Under the pieces are notes generated by a model. The model searched no databases and had not been told where the DNA came from. It worked only from the letters and a program-made list of their open reading frames with translations. A stretch of 51,948 nt of DNA, taken from positions 1 to 51,948 of the forward strand of contig NZ_JARHUF010000016.1 of NCBI RefSeq assembly GCF_029223195.1, read 5' to 3'. The stretch comes from Vibrio sp. CAU 1672. Its GTDB lineage: Bacteria > Pseudomonadota > Gammaproteobacteria > Enterobacterales > Vibrionaceae. Positions 27,943-38,076 of the stretch are shown in pieces. Position numbers and translations under genes: made by a program. Within the stretch, counting starts at the first letter, position 1. Each line of letters begins with the position of its first letter.

Positions 27943-28046
27943 CAATTTTCAGTCTTGAGCGAGAATCAGGCCATGCATAGTAGTAAAAAGATGATCTTTT
28001 CGGTAGCTAGAGGGTAAAATTTGCGGTAAACCTATGTAATTGTCGT

Positions 28047-28061
28047 TTTACAGGGTGTAAA
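28047..28061. promoter_or_regulatory. Perfect palindrome in the yitT-glyA intergenic region
   Basis: TTTACAGGGTGTAAA: 6-bp arms separated by 3 bases, operator-like in size. The regulator is not recognised. It lies about 105 bases upstream of yitT and 150 bases before the likely glyA start. Confidence 0.4.
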
Positions 28062-28170
28062 GCGAAAAATTGACACCTTGGTCTGGCCGCCTCACTGAGG
28101 GGCGATCCACTAGCAATAATCAAGAGTGTCATCATGAAAAAACTGCAAGAGAAAAATTAAAAATTTCTCT

Positions 28171-28198
28171 TTATGACCCAGATCAAATTATGTAAAAT
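28171..28198 (+). promoter_or_regulatory. Candidate glyA promoter
   Basis: TTATGA (28171-28176), 16 bases, TAAAAT (28193-28198). The -35 is weak, consistent with an activated promoter. Confidence 0.4.
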
Positions 28199-28214
28199 GC
28201 GCGCCATTAGGGTG

Positions 28215-28230
28215 ACGAAAACGTTTGCGT
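28215..28230. promoter_or_regulatory. PurR operator of glyA
   Basis: ACGAAAACGTTTGCGT fits the 16-bp PurR consensus ACGmAAACGTTTkCGT. It lies just downstream of the candidate promoter and 60 bases before the gene. E. coli glyA is repressed by PurR, so the same purine control of one-carbon supply is likely. Confidence 0.85.
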
Positions 28231-28289
28231 TTGGGTCATTAGTCGGTTTTTTTGCAACTTTCAGTACTAATCTGAGTCAGGAGATACAG

Positions 28290-29540
28290 ATGCTTAAGCG
28301 TGATATGAACATCGCAGATTACGATGCGGAACTGTTCGCAGCTATCCAGGAAGAGACACTTCGCCAGGAAGAACACATTGAACTTATTGCTTCAGAAAAC
28401 TACACCAGCCCACGGGTGATGGAAGCGCAAGGTTCTCAGCTAACGAACAAATACGCTGAAGGCTACCCAGGCAAGCGTTACTACGGTGGTTGTGAGTACG
28501 TGGATAAAGCTGAGGCACTGGCTATCGACCGTGCATGCAAACTGTTCGAATGTGAGTACGCAAACGTACAGCCTCACTCAGGTTCTCAGGCAAACAGTGC
28601 AGTATACATGGCTTTGCTTAAGCCGGGCGATACAGTTCTGGGTATGAGCCTGGCGCACGGTGGTCACCTGACGCACGGTTCTCCGGTTAACTTCTCTGGT
28701 AAGCACTACAACGTTATTCCTTACGGTATCGATGAAGCCGGGCAAATTAACTACGAAGAGATGGAAGCTCTGGCCCTTGAGCACAAGCCTAAGATGATCA
28801 TCGGTGGTTTCTCTGCCTACTCACAAATCGTTGACTGGAAACGCATGCGTGAGATCGCAGATAAAGTGGATGCTTACCTGTTTGTCGATATGGCACACGT
28901 AGCTGGTTTGATTGCTGCGGGTGTTTACCCAACGCCACTGCCACACGCGCACGTTGTCACCACCACTACTCACAAAACGCTGGCCGGTCCTCGTGGCGGT
29001 CTGATCCTGTCGAACGCCGGCGAAGAAATGTACAAAAAACTCAACTCTGCAGTGTTCCCTGGTGGCCAGGGTGGCCCTCTGATGCATGTTATTGCTGGTA
29101 AAGCGGTGGCGTTCAAAGAAGCGATGGAGCCTGAGTTTAAAGAGTACCAGCAACGCGTAGTGCAGAATGCCAAAGCGATGGTGGGTCAGTTCCAGGAGCG
29201 CGGTTACAAGATCGTATCTAACGGTACCGAGAACCACCTGTTCCTGGTTGACCTGATCGACAAGGACATCACCGGTAAAGATGCCGACGCTGCACTGGGC
29301 GCGGCCAACATCACCGTGAACAAGAACTCAGTACCAAACGATCCACGCAGCCCGTTTGTAACCTCTGGTATCCGTGTCGGTACCCCTGCCATCACTCGCC
29401 GTGGCTTTACTGAAGAAGACGCGAAAGAGCTGGCAAACTGGATGTGTGATGTGCTGGATAACATCGGTAACCAGGAAGTGATCGAAGCGACTAAGCAGAA
29501 AGTGCTGGCTATCTGTAAGCGTCTGCCGGTTTACGCATAA
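28290..29540 (+). CDS. glyA: Serine hydroxymethyltransferase
   Basis: Interconverts serine and glycine with tetrahydrofolate; the main source of one-carbon units. PLP enzyme of 416 aa. The N-terminus [15 protein letters not shown] and the block [16 protein letters not shown] align with E. coli. The PLP lysine lies in [14 protein letters not shown] (about residue 230). The ATG at 28290 has a good CAGGAGA site; a longer reading from 28173 lacks family similarity and would span the PurR site. Confidence 0.98.
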   Translation: MLKRDMNIADYDAELFAAIQEETLRQEEHIELIASENYTSPRVMEAQGSQLTNKYAEGYPGKRYYGGCEYVDKAEALAIDRACKLFECEYANVQPHSGSQANSAVYMALLKPGDTVLGMSLAHGGHLTHGSPVNFSGKHYNVIPYGIDEAGQINYEEMEALALEHKPKMIIGGFSAYSQIVDWKRMREIADKVDAYLFVDMAHVAGLIAAGVYPTPLPHAHVVTTTTHKTLAGPRGGLILSNAGEEMYKKLNSAVFPGGQGGPLMHVIAGKAVAFKEAMEPEFKEYQQRVVQNAKAMVGQFQERGYKIVSNGTENHLFLVDLIDKDITGKDADAALGAANITVNKNSVPNDPRSPFVTSGIRVGTPAITRRGFTEEDAKELANWMCDVLDNIGNQEVIEATKQKVLAICKRLPVYA

Positions 29541-29667
29541 CTGTTTTTGTAAACGTTAGCTTCATAGACTGAGCCGATTTCGGTGTCGAACATACTTATT
29601 TGCTGGCGCAAACGGCGTGTGTTCTTCTAGAGTTCGACTCATCTATTGCGAAAATGCATTGAATTTT

Positions 29668-29694
29668 AAAGGTCCTCAATTGAGGGCCTTTTTG
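29668..29694 (+). terminator. Rho-independent terminator of glyA
   Basis: AAAGGTCCTC/GAGGGCCTTT stem with AATT at the tip, then TTTTTG. It lies 128 bases after the stop codon. Confidence 0.85.
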
Positions 29695-29787
29695 TTTGTC
29701 TGGTGTTTGGTATTCTTGTTGTTGGCTTGGTCATCTTCTAAAGCCAAGAATGACGGTCTGTCAATCATAGGAGCGTTTTTCAGGCAC

Positions 29788-29816
29788 AAAAAAAGGTTGG
29801 CCAGCGCCAACCTTTT
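29788..29816 (-). terminator. Rho-independent terminator of lipA
   Basis: GGTTGGC/GCCAACC stem with a CAGC loop, then T7 on the minus strand (29788-29794). It stands 23 bases beyond the lipA stop. Confidence 0.88.
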
Positions 29817-29838
29817 CAATCAATAAACAAGCGAGTGG

Positions 29839-30804
29839 TTATTTCACTTCAATACCTTGTGCCTGCATATCGGCGTGGTAAGAAGAACGTACGAACGGGC
29901 CACAGGCAGCATGGGTGAAACCCAGCTCCAGGGCGATCTCTTTCAGTTCATCAAACTCGGCGGGTGGCACGTAACGCTCTACCGGAAGATGGTGGCGGCT
30001 GGGTGCCAGGTACTGACCCAGGGTCAACATGGTGACCCCATGAGCTCGCAGGTCTTTAAGCACTTCGATGATCTCTTCTTTGGTTTCACCCAGGCCCATC
30101 ATCAAGCCAGATTTAGTTGGTACATCCGGATGCTGCTCTTTGAATTTCTTCAATAGCTGCAGTGACCACTTGTAGTTGGCTCCCGGGCGCGCTTTACGGT
30201 ACAGGCGTGGTGCAGTCTCCAGATTATGGTTAAATACATCCGGCGGGTTGTCTTTCAGCACTTCCAGTGCGACGTCCATACGGCCCCGGAAGTCAGGAAC
30301 GAGAGTTTCGATCTTGATGTTAGGGTTTAATTCACGGATTTCACGGTTACAGTCGGCGAAGTGCTGGGCACCGCCATCACGCAGGTCATCCCGGTCTACC
30401 GAGGTGATCACCACATACTTGAGCTGCATGTCGGCGATGGTTTTCGCCAGCTTCTTCGGCTCTTCTGCCTCGGGAGGTAATGGGCGGCCATGAGCAACGT
30501 CACAGAAAGGGCAGCGCCGGGTGCATATCGCCCCGAGGATCATAAAGGTCGCGGTGCCATGGTTAAAACACTCGGCCAGGTTAGGGCACGAGGCTTCTTC
30601 ACATACTGAGTGAAGTTTGTTTTTACGCATTGCGGACTTGATGTCCTGAATTCGCTGGCTGTCGGCTGGTAGCTTGATTCTCATCCAATCAGGCTTACGC
30701 AGCACTTCTTTCTGCTCTTCGGGCATGTTCTTAACGGGAATCAATGCCATTTTGTCGGCGTCACGATACTTAACGCCCTTTTCCATCTGGATTGGTTTGC
30801 TCAT
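29839..30804 (-). CDS. lipA: Lipoyl synthase
   Basis: Radical-SAM enzyme inserting two sulfurs into protein-bound octanoyl groups. 321 aa. Auxiliary cluster cysteines lie in [12 protein letters not shown] (about 68-79), and the radical-SAM CxxxCxxC is [10 protein letters not shown] (about 94-103). The conserved RSSYHA near the C-terminus carries the auxiliary-cluster serine. The start codon overlaps the lipB stop (ATGA), so synthesis is coupled to octanoyl transfer. Confidence 0.98.
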   Translation of the reverse strand: MSKPIQMEKGVKYRDADKMALIPVKNMPEEQKEVLRKPDWMRIKLPADSQRIQDIKSAMRKNKLHSVCEEASCPNLAECFNHGTATFMILGAICTRRCPFCDVAHGRPLPPEAEEPKKLAKTIADMQLKYVVITSVDRDDLRDGGAQHFADCNREIRELNPNIKIETLVPDFRGRMDVALEVLKDNPPDVFNHNLETAPRLYRKARPGANYKWSLQLLKKFKEQHPDVPTKSGLMMGLGETKEEIIEVLKDLRAHGVTMLTLGQYLAPSRHHLPVERYVPPAEFDELKEIALELGFTHAACGPFVRSSYHADMQAQGIEVK

Positions 30805-31463
30805 GCGATCTTACCTTGAGAAGGTGCTTCAGTGCTGAATTCTACTTGCTCGTAATCGAGTATAGTAATGAGTTCTTGGAGTAATTGTTGTTCTACGGTT
30901 TCTATCTGGCCCGGGCCACCCAGCTGGCTGACCTGAACCATTTCCATTCCCTGGTATCCACACGGATTAATACGTTGGAAAGGCGACAAATCCATATTCA
31001 CGTTGAGCGCTAAACCATGGAATGAACAGCCTTTACGAATACGTAACCCGAGTGAACAAATTTTTTTGCCGTCCACATACACACCGGGTGCATCAGGGCG
31101 GGCGGCCGCTGGGATATTGTACGCCTTTAGTGTATTGATCACGAGGTTCTCAATGTGGGTAACGAGATCTCGCACGCCGAGTTTTTTGCGGCGCAAATTG
31201 ATCAGGAAGTAGACCACCAGTTGGCCCGGGCCGTGGTAGGTGACCTGGCCACCACGATCGCTTTGTATCACAGGAATATCACCAGTATTGAGCAGGTGCT
31301 CGGCTTTGCCTGCCTGGCCCTGGGTGAAGACCGGGTTGTGCTCCACCAGCCAGACCTCATCAGGCGTTGTTTCGCTGCGCTGATCGGTAAACTCATGCAT
31401 GGCCTTCCAGACAGGCTCGTAATCTTGGCGTCCAAGTCGTTTTACAACCAGTTGGTCTGGCAT
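30801..31463 (-). CDS. lipB: Lipoate-protein ligase B (octanoyltransferase)
   Basis: Moves octanoate from acyl carrier protein to lipoyl domains. 220 aa. Motifs are [16 protein letters not shown] (about 71), [15 protein letters not shown] with the catalytic lysine (about 133), and [11 protein letters not shown] with the catalytic cysteine (about 168). It is upstream of lipA in a two-gene operon; a terminator-like hairpin separates it from ybeD. Confidence 0.97.
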   Translation of the reverse strand: MPDQLVVKRLGRQDYEPVWKAMHEFTDQRSETTPDEVWLVEHNPVFTQGQAGKAEHLLNTGDIPVIQSDRGGQVTYHGPGQLVVYFLINLRRKKLGVRDLVTHIENLVINTLKAYNIPAAARPDAPGVYVDGKKICSLGLRIRKGCSFHGLALNVNMDLSPFQRINPCGYQGMEMVQVSQLGGPGQIETVEQQLLQELITILDYEQVEFSTEAPSQGKIA

Positions 31464-31589
31464 GGGAATTCCTGTGAGTAATAAATAAAGTATTTGGATT
31501 ATAAACTGGATGAACCTTCGGCTCTATAGAAAAGTAACAGTTTTTTAACCGGGATCTCGGAGGTGCTTAACTATCTTTTTGATATATAA

Positions 31590-31614
31590 AAAGAAAGCAG
31601 CTTGCGCTGCTTTC
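31590..31614 (-). terminator. Terminator of ybeD
   Basis: GAAAGCAGC/GCTGCTTTC perfect 9-base stem with a TTGC loop, followed on the minus strand by TTTTTATAT. It means that lipBA probably has a separate promoter at 31464-31589. Confidence 0.8.
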
Positions 31615-31639
31615 AAAAAAATTTTATTTAATCAAATTT

Positions 31640-31918
31640 TTATAGAACCATTCGTACAATATCGATGTTACCCAGTTCTTTGTACAGGGTTTCGACCTGT
31701 TCAATTGACGTGGCGGTAATATTGATCGACACCGAATGGTAGTTGCCTTTCGCGCTTGGTTTCACTTTCGGGCTGTAGTCACCAGGAGCATGGCGCTGAA
31801 TGACTTCAAGAACAAGTTCAGGAAGTTCAGGCTTAGCATGACCCATCACCTTGTAAGTAAACGAACAAGGGAACTCAAGCAGGTCTTTAAGTTTGGCATC
31901 AGAGTTGATGGTTAGCAT
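31640..31918 (-). CDS. ybeD: DUF493 family protein YbeD
   Basis: 92 aa from the ATG at 31918, which has a GGAG site. A longer reading lacks family similarity. It has the ACT-like alpha/beta fold family core [19 protein letters not shown] and the strand [15 protein letters not shown] regulatory role next to lipoate genes is suspected from conserved location; the actual function is unknown. Confidence 0.92.
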   Translation of the reverse strand: MLTINSDAKLKDLLEFPCSFTYKVMGHAKPELPELVLEVIQRHAPGDYSPKVKPSAKGNYHSVSINITATSIEQVETLYKELGNIDIVRMVL

Positions 31919-32047
31919 ATCGGTAACTCCGGTTGATATTCGATAACGGTGCAAAATAGTACAGGCTATTGAGGGGGAACTCAAGAATAACCAAGCCGCC
32001 AGAAAGGCGGCTTGGGTGTCACTAAGGACGGACTGGTAGCCGGGATA

Positions 32048-33226
32048 TTAGAAGAAACTCTTAATCAACAGAACGATATAGTCCCACAAGCGGCTGAATA
32101 AGCTGCCTTCATCAACGGTTTCCAGTGCCATTAACGGGTATTCAGCGATATCTTCACCTTCGATTTGGTAGTACAGCTTACCTACCACATCACCTTGTTT
32201 GATCGGGGCTTGCAGCTCTTTTTCCAGGACGAAGCTGGCGGTCAGGTTTTTCGCCTGGCCGCGCGGCAGGGTCACATAGGTGTCTTGATCCAGGCCCAGG
32301 GCAACGGTGTCTTTGCTACCCATCCAGATTTTTTCTTCGACGAAAGTTTCACCGGCTTTATGCGGGGCTACCGTTTCGAAAAAGCGGAAACCATAACTCA
32401 GCAGCTTCTTGCTTTCTGATTTGCGCGCGTTGGCATCTTTGGTCCCCATGACTACCGCAACCAGGCGCATTTTACCTTCAGTAGCCGAGCTGACCAGGCT
32501 GTAGCCGGCGTTGCTGGTGTGGCCGGTTTTAATCCCATCGACATTCATGCTTTTATCCCAAAGCAGGCCGTTACGGTTGTATTGGGTGATGCCGTTGTAG
32601 GTGAACTTCTTCTCAGCGTAAATGCGGTACTCATCCGGTACGTCACGGATCAGCGCTTTACCGAGCAGGGCCATGTCATATGGTGTGGAGTACAGGTCGG
32701 GATTATCCAGTCCATGTACGTTGGCAAAGTGGGTGTCGTTCATGCCCAGCGAGTTTGCCCACGCGTTCATCAGATCAACAAACGCATCTTCCGAACCGGC
32801 AATGTGCTCAGCCATCGCAACACAGGCGTCGTTACCCGACTGAATGATGATCCCGCGGTTAAGCTCTTTCACTTTTACCGTGGTGCCAACTTCAATAAAC
32901 ATTTTTGACGAGTCTGGGAAGTTCTTCGCCCAGGCGTTTTTGCTGATGGTAACATCATCATTTTCGGAGATATTACCACGTACCAGTTCCTGACCGATGA
33001 CGTAGCTGGTCATCATTTTGGTAAGGCTAGCTGGTGACAGCTTTTCGTTCATCTCTTTCTCTGCCAGTACCTTACCCGAATGGTAATCCATCAGTACGTA
33101 GCCTTTCGCTGCGATTTGCGGTGCATCTGGCGTCACAATCGGGGACGCTAACGCAGGCTGAGTAAGGGTGGCGGACAGGGCAACCGAAGCGGCGAGAATC
33201 GAGTTCACAAAGTTCTTTTTATTCAT
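32048..33226 (-). CDS. dacA: D-alanyl-D-alanine carboxypeptidase (PBP5/6 type)
   Basis: Removes the terminal D-Ala of peptidoglycan pentapeptides in the periplasm. The 392 aa comprise a signal peptide ending at PALAS, SPASLTKMM (SxxK; catalytic Ser), QSGNDACVAMA (SxN) and DGIKTGHTSN (KTG), then a beta-rich domain. The C-terminal amphipathic helix (RLWDYIVLLIKSFF) attaches to the inner membrane. It ends the mrdA-rodA-rlpA-dacA cell-shape cluster. Confidence 0.96.
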   Translation of the reverse strand: MNKKNFVNSILAASVALSATLTQPALASPIVTPDAPQIAAKGYVLMDYHSGKVLAEKEMNEKLSPASLTKMMTSYVIGQELVRGNISENDDVTISKNAWAKNFPDSSKMFIEVGTTVKVKELNRGIIIQSGNDACVAMAEHIAGSEDAFVDLMNAWANSLGMNDTHFANVHGLDNPDLYSTPYDMALLGKALIRDVPDEYRIYAEKKFTYNGITQYNRNGLLWDKSMNVDGIKTGHTSNAGYSLVSSATEGKMRLVAVVMGTKDANARKSESKKLLSYGFRFFETVAPHKAGETFVEEKIWMGSKDTVALGLDQDTYVTLPRGQAKNLTASFVLEKELQAPIKQGDVVGKLYYQIEGEDIAEYPLMALETVDEGSLFSRLWDYIVLLIKSFF

Positions 33227-33317
33227 GGTAATTCAAATTTTTTGGTTAACTGCTGGTATCTTAACAGAATCCCTAGCGTGATAAGAAGGGCTCTGCCCAG
33301 AAATACATGAGCCAGGT

Positions 33318-34115
33318 TTACTTGGCCGTTTTGTGCTTTTTAATAAATGCAGAAGCATAGCCGAGTAATTTCACTTGTTCTAATGTAGCTTGGGTACTGG
33401 CGTAATCGTTAAACGGGCCCAATAACAAGCGGTGTGATGCCTGGGTGCTTTCTAAAAATGCCTCGGCATCTAACTTTTGACCAAGTTCAACACCTAAAGT
33501 TCGCGCCCGGTCGGCATGTTTTGACGATGCGACCTGGATGACATACTTCGGGTGGTCGGCGAGCGATTTTTCATCGGTCGGTTTGTCGACAGTGATGACC
33601 TCAATCTCAACGCTGGCGGTGCCGGTTTTGATCACATCCAGTTTATACGCGGCGGCATAGCTCAGGTCAATAATACGCCCTTCATGAAACGGACCGCGAT
33701 CATTGACCCGTACGATGGTGCTTTTGCCATTGTCAGTATTGGTCACCTTAACATAACTCGGCAGCGGCAAGGTCTTGTGCGCCGCCGTCATCGAGTACAT
33801 ATCGTAGATTTCGCCGTTTGAGGTTAAGTGGCCCTGAAACTTCTCTCCGTACCACGAGGCACGCCCTTGTTGTTTAAAGCCCTTCGCCTGGCGAATAATC
33901 TGGTAGTCTTTGCCACGTAACGTGTAATCGCTGTTGCCGCCTAAACTGTATGGTTCATATTTAGGGTGGGCGTCCTCAATGTGTTCTACCGAAAGCGGCT
34001 GATCAGGGGCGATGTCAGACTCAAGTGCGTAACGGCCTTCTTGGGTTTTCTGGCTGGAGCAGCCGGCTAATACTAACGTGGCTGAAGCGAAAAAGAGGAT
34101 AGAACGATTGCGCAT
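33318..34115 (-). CDS. rlpA: Septal-ring lytic transglycosylase-type lipoprotein RlpA
   Basis: 265 aa outer-membrane lipoprotein. The signal ends in LVLAGCSS (C19 lipidated). A double-psi beta-barrel domain (about 85-175) contains RASWYGEKFQGHLTSNGE and VRVNDRGPF, with the catalytic-type aspartate. The C-terminal SPOR domain (about 190-262) binds denuded glycan strands. It starts two bases after rodA stops, so it is in the elongation operon. Confidence 0.95.
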   Translation of the reverse strand: MRNRSILFFASATLVLAGCSSQKTQEGRYALESDIAPDQPLSVEHIEDAHPKYEPYSLGGNSDYTLRGKDYQIIRQAKGFKQQGRASWYGEKFQGHLTSNGEIYDMYSMTAAHKTLPLPSYVKVTNTDNGKSTIVRVNDRGPFHEGRIIDLSYAAAYKLDVIKTGTASVEIEVITVDKPTDEKSLADHPKYVIQVASSKHADRARTLGVELGQKLDAEAFLESTQASHRLLLGPFNDYASTQATLEQVKLLGYASAFIKKHKTAK

Positions 34116-34117
34116 GT

Positions 34118-35239
34118 CTAGGTTGCCTTGGAAAATGCTTTTCGGTGCGTATGGATTGACATCAGGATCCCGAAGCCGGCCATCAGGGTTACCATAGAGG
34201 TGCCGCCGTAACTGATCAAGGGTAACGGAACGCCCACCACAGGCAGGATGCCACTTACCATGCCGATGTTAACAAAGATATACACGAAAAAGCTGAGTAC
34301 GATACTGCCTGCCATCATCCGGCCAAATGCGGTTTGGGCCTGGCTGGCCAGATAAAGGCCACGACCGATGATGAACAGGTAAATGGCCAACAGGCTTAAA
34401 AAACCAATCATACCCCATTCTTCAGCGATGACTGCAAAGATAAAGTCAGTATGGCGTTCAGGAAGAAATTCAAGTTGCGACTGCGTACCCTGTAACCAGC
34501 CTTTACCGGAAATGCCACCGGAGCCAATGGCGATTTTGCTTTGGATAATATGGTACCCGGCGCCTAACGGGTCAGATTCCGGGTTAAACAGCGTGCGAAC
34601 GCGGACTTTCTGGTATTCACGCATCAGAAAGAACCACAGTATCGGAATGAACGCTCCTAAGGCGACAGCGGCGCTAAAAATAATTCGCCAGCTGATCCCG
34701 GCCAGAAAAATTACGAAGATCCCGGAGGCGGCGATCAGGATTGAAGTACCTAGATCAGGCTGTTTGGCGATTAAGATGGTGGGGATGAACACCATCACCA
34801 GAGCAACAGTCAGGGTTTTAAAGGTTGGGGGCAGTGGCTGGTTACCAATATAGCGTGCCACCATTAGCGGTACCGCCAGTTTGAGCAGTTCGGAAGGCTG
34901 AAACCGGACAAACCCCAGGTTTAACCAGCGCTGGGCTCCTTTTGATGCCTCGCCAAAAAACAACACTCCCAGCAAAAGTACCACGCCAGCAATAAACATT
35001 GCCGGAGCCAGACTCTCGTAAGTGCGTGGGGACAGTTGTGCCAGTACGATCATCACCACCAGTGATAACACCATACGCATTGCCTGACGATCCATCATCG
35101 CCAGGTTTTGACCGCTGGCACTGTACATGACCACTAAACCGAAGGCCATTAGCACTAAGATGCCCAGTAACATCGGCAGATCTAGATGGATACGCTCAAA
35201 TAAAGCGCGGTTCTTTCCGGTTGCAGGATTCATTTTCAT
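34118..35239 (-). CDS. rodA: Rod-shape peptidoglycan glycosyltransferase RodA
   Basis: SEDS-family polymerase of the elongasome. 373 aa with about ten transmembrane helices. Conserved motifs are [18 protein letters not shown] and [19 protein letters not shown] (the large periplasmic loop) and [14 protein letters not shown] near the C-terminus. Its ATG overlaps the PBP2 stop by one base (TGATG), the usual tight coupling with its transpeptidase partner. Confidence 0.97.
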   Translation of the reverse strand: MKMNPATGKNRALFERIHLDLPMLLGILVLMAFGLVVMYSASGQNLAMMDRQAMRMVLSLVVMIVLAQLSPRTYESLAPAMFIAGVVLLLGVLFFGEASKGAQRWLNLGFVRFQPSELLKLAVPLMVARYIGNQPLPPTFKTLTVALVMVFIPTILIAKQPDLGTSILIAASGIFVIFLAGISWRIIFSAAVALGAFIPILWFFLMREYQKVRVRTLFNPESDPLGAGYHIIQSKIAIGSGGISGKGWLQGTQSQLEFLPERHTDFIFAVIAEEWGMIGFLSLLAIYLFIIGRGLYLASQAQTAFGRMMAGSIVLSFFVYIFVNIGMVSGILPVVGVPLPLISYGGTSMVTLMAGFGILMSIHTHRKAFSKAT

Positions 35240-37164
35240 CAGTGTGCTGCCTTAGGGTTAGCCGTTGTGCTGTTGTTATCCCTTGCCTCTGCTGGAGTGC
35301 CCAGTATGGTACGATCAAATATTTTACGCACTACAGGAGCGCCGTTACTCGAGCCGCCCCCTGCGTTCTCTAATACGATAGTGACGACAACTTTCGGATC
35401 ATCAAAGGGGGCAAAGCCGGTAAATAACGCGTGGTCGCGCAGGTGTTCGGCAACTTCATCGGCGTCATACTCTTCGTCTTCGGCGAGACTGTATACTTGA
35501 GCGGTACCGGACTTACCGGCGGTTTGATATTTCATGTTATTGAACGAGCGGCGGGCGGTGCCTTTTTTGCCATGGTTGACCCGGCGCATGCCTTCTTTCG
35601 CCAGCTGCCAGTATTTGTCCGGTACGTTTTGTATTGGCGGATAGGTCACGTACTCTGCGGTTTGCTGCTTATTAAAATCGCCGCCATTATCGATGGTGGC
35701 TTTGAGCAGGTGAGGCGCGGCAACCGACCCCTGGTTAACCAGTACTGAGGTGGCTTTGGCAATTTGCATTGGTGTCGCGGTCCAGTAGCCCTGGCCAATA
35801 CCAACCGGGATGGTGTCGCCTTTGTACCATGGGGTTTTATGTCGGGCCATTTTCCAGTCACGGGTCGGCATATTGGCTTTACTTTCTTCAAAAATATCAA
35901 TGCCGGTATAGTCACCAAAACCAAACATCATCATCCAGTGGGAAATCCGGTCAATACCCATGTCGTAAGCAATTTGGTAATAGAAGGTGTCGACTGATTC
36001 TTCAATCGATTTGACGATATCAACCTTGCCATGCCCCCAGCGCCGCCAGTCACGGAAAGGCCGGGTATCAGAGTTGGGGATACGCCAGTAACCGGGATCG
36101 TTGCGAACTGTCGTCGGGGTAACCACGCCTTCCTGCAGTGCTGAAACCGCCATAAACGGTTTGATGGTCGATGCTGGCGGATAAATACCCAGGGTAGTCC
36201 GGTTGACCAGCGGGCGGTTTTTGTCATTCAGCAGGCTGCGGTACGCTTTTCCTGAAATGCCATGAACAAAGGCGTTCGGATCGTAACTTGGGCTGGAGAC
36301 CATCGCCAGAACCCCGCTATCTTTGGGATCCAGCACTACCGCGCTGCCACGTCGGCCGTCGAGCAACTGGTGGACATACAATTGCAAGTTGATGTCCAGG
36401 TTGAGAACAATATCTTTCCCGGGGGTTGGAGGAACGTATTTCAGGGTGCGGATAACCCGGCCGCGGCTGTTGACTTCGACTTCTTGATAACCTGCAGTGC
36501 CGTGCAGCAGATCTTCGTAATATTTTTCGATCCCCAGTTTACCGATATCTCGTGTGGCCTGGTAATTGGCATCTTTTTCTTCACGGATCAAACGCTGCAT
36601 ATCGCGGTCATTGATGCGCGATACATAGCCAATTACGTGAGTCAGTACTTCAGAATACGGGTAATAACGTTTCAGAGTTGCGCTGATTTCAACCCCGGGG
36701 AAGCGGTACTGATTGACTGAAAAGATCGCAACTTGCTTTTCGTCCAGTTGGGTCATCAAAGGGACTGACTTAAAGCGTCGGGTGCGCTTACGCTCTCGAT
36801 GGAAACGTTCGATTTGTTCAGGAGTGATCTCGAGAATAGTCTGCAGTTTAGCAATCGTGCTGTCGATGTCTTTGATTTTTTCCGGGGTTAACTCCAGGTT
36901 GAACACCGGGCGGTTTTCCGCCAGCAGGACACCATTGCGATCATAGATAAGCCCACGGTTAGGCGCAATCGGAACGATTTTGATCCGGTTGTCATTTGAG
37001 CGGGTTTGATAATCTTTGAACTGGTTGACCTGAATATTGTACATATTGGCAACCAGTAGCCCGAGCAGCGCCACAATGCCGATGAAGGCAACAATCGCGC
37101 GGTTGGCAAACAAGCGCGCTTCAGCTTGATAATCTCGGATTTGACTACGGCGTTTACGAATCAT
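35239..37164 (-). CDS. mrdA: Penicillin-binding protein 2 (elongasome transpeptidase)
   Basis: 641 aa. One N-terminal transmembrane helix (about 24-44), then the pedestal domain ([18 protein letters not shown]), and the transpeptidase domain with PPASTIKPF (SxxK), ESVDTFYYQ (SxD, as in PBP2) and [10 protein letters not shown] (KSG). Crosslinks lateral-wall peptidoglycan with RodA. It follows rlmH after a 29-base gap, so read-through from the ribosome-maturation genes is likely. Confidence 0.97.
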   Translation of the reverse strand: MIRKRRSQIRDYQAEARLFANRAIVAFIGIVALLGLLVANMYNIQVNQFKDYQTRSNDNRIKIVPIAPNRGLIYDRNGVLLAENRPVFNLELTPEKIKDIDSTIAKLQTILEITPEQIERFHRERKRTRRFKSVPLMTQLDEKQVAIFSVNQYRFPGVEISATLKRYYPYSEVLTHVIGYVSRINDRDMQRLIREEKDANYQATRDIGKLGIEKYYEDLLHGTAGYQEVEVNSRGRVIRTLKYVPPTPGKDIVLNLDINLQLYVHQLLDGRRGSAVVLDPKDSGVLAMVSSPSYDPNAFVHGISGKAYRSLLNDKNRPLVNRTTLGIYPPASTIKPFMAVSALQEGVVTPTTVRNDPGYWRIPNSDTRPFRDWRRWGHGKVDIVKSIEESVDTFYYQIAYDMGIDRISHWMMMFGFGDYTGIDIFEESKANMPTRDWKMARHKTPWYKGDTIPVGIGQGYWTATPMQIAKATSVLVNQGSVAAPHLLKATIDNGGDFNKQQTAEYVTYPPIQNVPDKYWQLAKEGMRRVNHGKKGTARRSFNNMKYQTAGKSGTAQVYSLAEDEEYDADEVAEHLRDHALFTGFAPFDDPKVVVTIVLENAGGGSSNGAPVVRKIFDRTILGTPAEARDNNSTTANPKAAH

Positions 37165-37193
37165 GAACGCTTATCTCTGGGTTCAAACAACAA

Positions 37194-37664
37194 TTACTCG
37201 CGATGGTACGGATGGTTAGCGGTAATGCTCCAAGCTCGGTACAAGCTTTCCGCCATGACAATCCGTACCAACGGGTGGGGCAGGGTCAGGGCAGACAGCG
37301 ACCAGCTTTGGTCCGCCGCTGCTTTACACGCCGGGGCCAGGCCTTCCGGTCCGCCGATCAGAATGGAGACATCCCGGCCGTCGAGTTTCCAAGCTTCCAG
37401 TTGCTGAGCCAACTGGGGAGTGTCCCATTTTTTGCCCGGGATATCTAAAGTGACAATCCGGTTTCCTTTTGGTACTGCAGCCAACATGGCTTCGCCTTCT
37501 TTTTGCAGAATGCGTGTGATGTCGGCGTTCTTACCCCGTTTACCCGCAGGGATTTCAACCAGCTCAAGCGGCATATCATGCGGGAAACGGCGACGGTATT
37601 CCTGAAAACCTTCTTCGACCCATTTTGGCATTTTAGTGCCAACGGCAATTAGTTGAATTTTCAA
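37194..37664 (-). CDS. rlmH: 23S rRNA pseudouridine1915 N3-methyltransferase
   Basis: SPOUT-class methyltransferase, 156 aa. Motifs are [13 protein letters not shown] (SAM-binding knot) and [14 protein letters not shown], ending [17 protein letters not shown]. The start is a TTG; family alignment ([16 protein letters not shown]) requires it. It follows rsfS after 4 bases. Together with RsfS it couples two ribosome-maturation functions. Confidence 0.97.
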   Translation of the reverse strand: MKIQLIAVGTKMPKWVEEGFQEYRRRFPHDMPLELVEIPAGKRGKNADITRILQKEGEAMLAAVPKGNRIVTLDIPGKKWDTPQLAQQLEAWKLDGRDVSILIGGPEGLAPACKAAADQSWSLSALTLPHPLVRIVMAESLYRAWSITANHPYHRE

Positions 37665-37668
37665 ACGA

Positions 37669-37986
37669 TTAACCCCAGAGCTTTTCTAGTTGGTACAGAG
37701 AGCGTTGCTCTTCTTGCATCACGTGTAGCATCGCGTCGCCCATGTCCAGGACAACCCATTCGCCTTCGTTTTCGCCTTCCATACCTAATGGTTCTAAACC
37801 GGCTTGTTTGGCTTGATTGGCAACATGGTCAGCAATTGACGATACGTGGCGTTTGGAGTTGCCGGTACAGATGATCATGTAATCGGTGACACTTGATTTG
37901 TCTTCCACATTTAAAATTACGATGTCTTCCGCTTTCATATCGTCGGCTTTATCGGCCAAAAAGTCTTTCAGTTCTTCACGAAGCAC
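37669..37986 (-). CDS. rsfS: Ribosome silencing factor RsfS
   Basis: Binds L14 of the 50S subunit and blocks subunit joining under starvation. The GTG at 37986 with a CGAGGA site gives 105 aa, the E. coli length. An ATG at 38058 would add 24 residues with no family support except low complexity, but it cannot be excluded. Core: [20 protein letters not shown] and ending LYQLEKLWG. Confidence 0.9.
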   Translation of the reverse strand: MLREELKDFLADKADDMKAEDIVILNVEDKSSVTDYMIICTGNSKRHVSSIADHVANQAKQAGLEPLGMEGENEGEWVVLDMGDAMLHVMQEEQRSLYQLEKLWG

Positions 37987-38076
37987 TCGGTTTTCCTCGG
38001 TTTCTTGCTGTATCTTTATCATCCCTGTCAGGCAATGGATGCGGGGATGGGGGCGCACTATAGCATGCTTTCCGTT

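Noticed and set aside
28149..28170. AT-rich inverted repeat GAGAAA/TTTCTC upstream of glyA
   Set aside because: Imperfect and A/T-rich; not distinguishable from chance, and no MetR site could be supported.
28173..28289. N-terminal extension of glyA
   Set aside because: The extension would translate through the promoter and PurR box, and family proteins start at MLKR.
29617..29826. 69-codon frame after glyA
   Set aside because: It crosses the glyA terminator and runs into the lipA terminator; no ribosome site.
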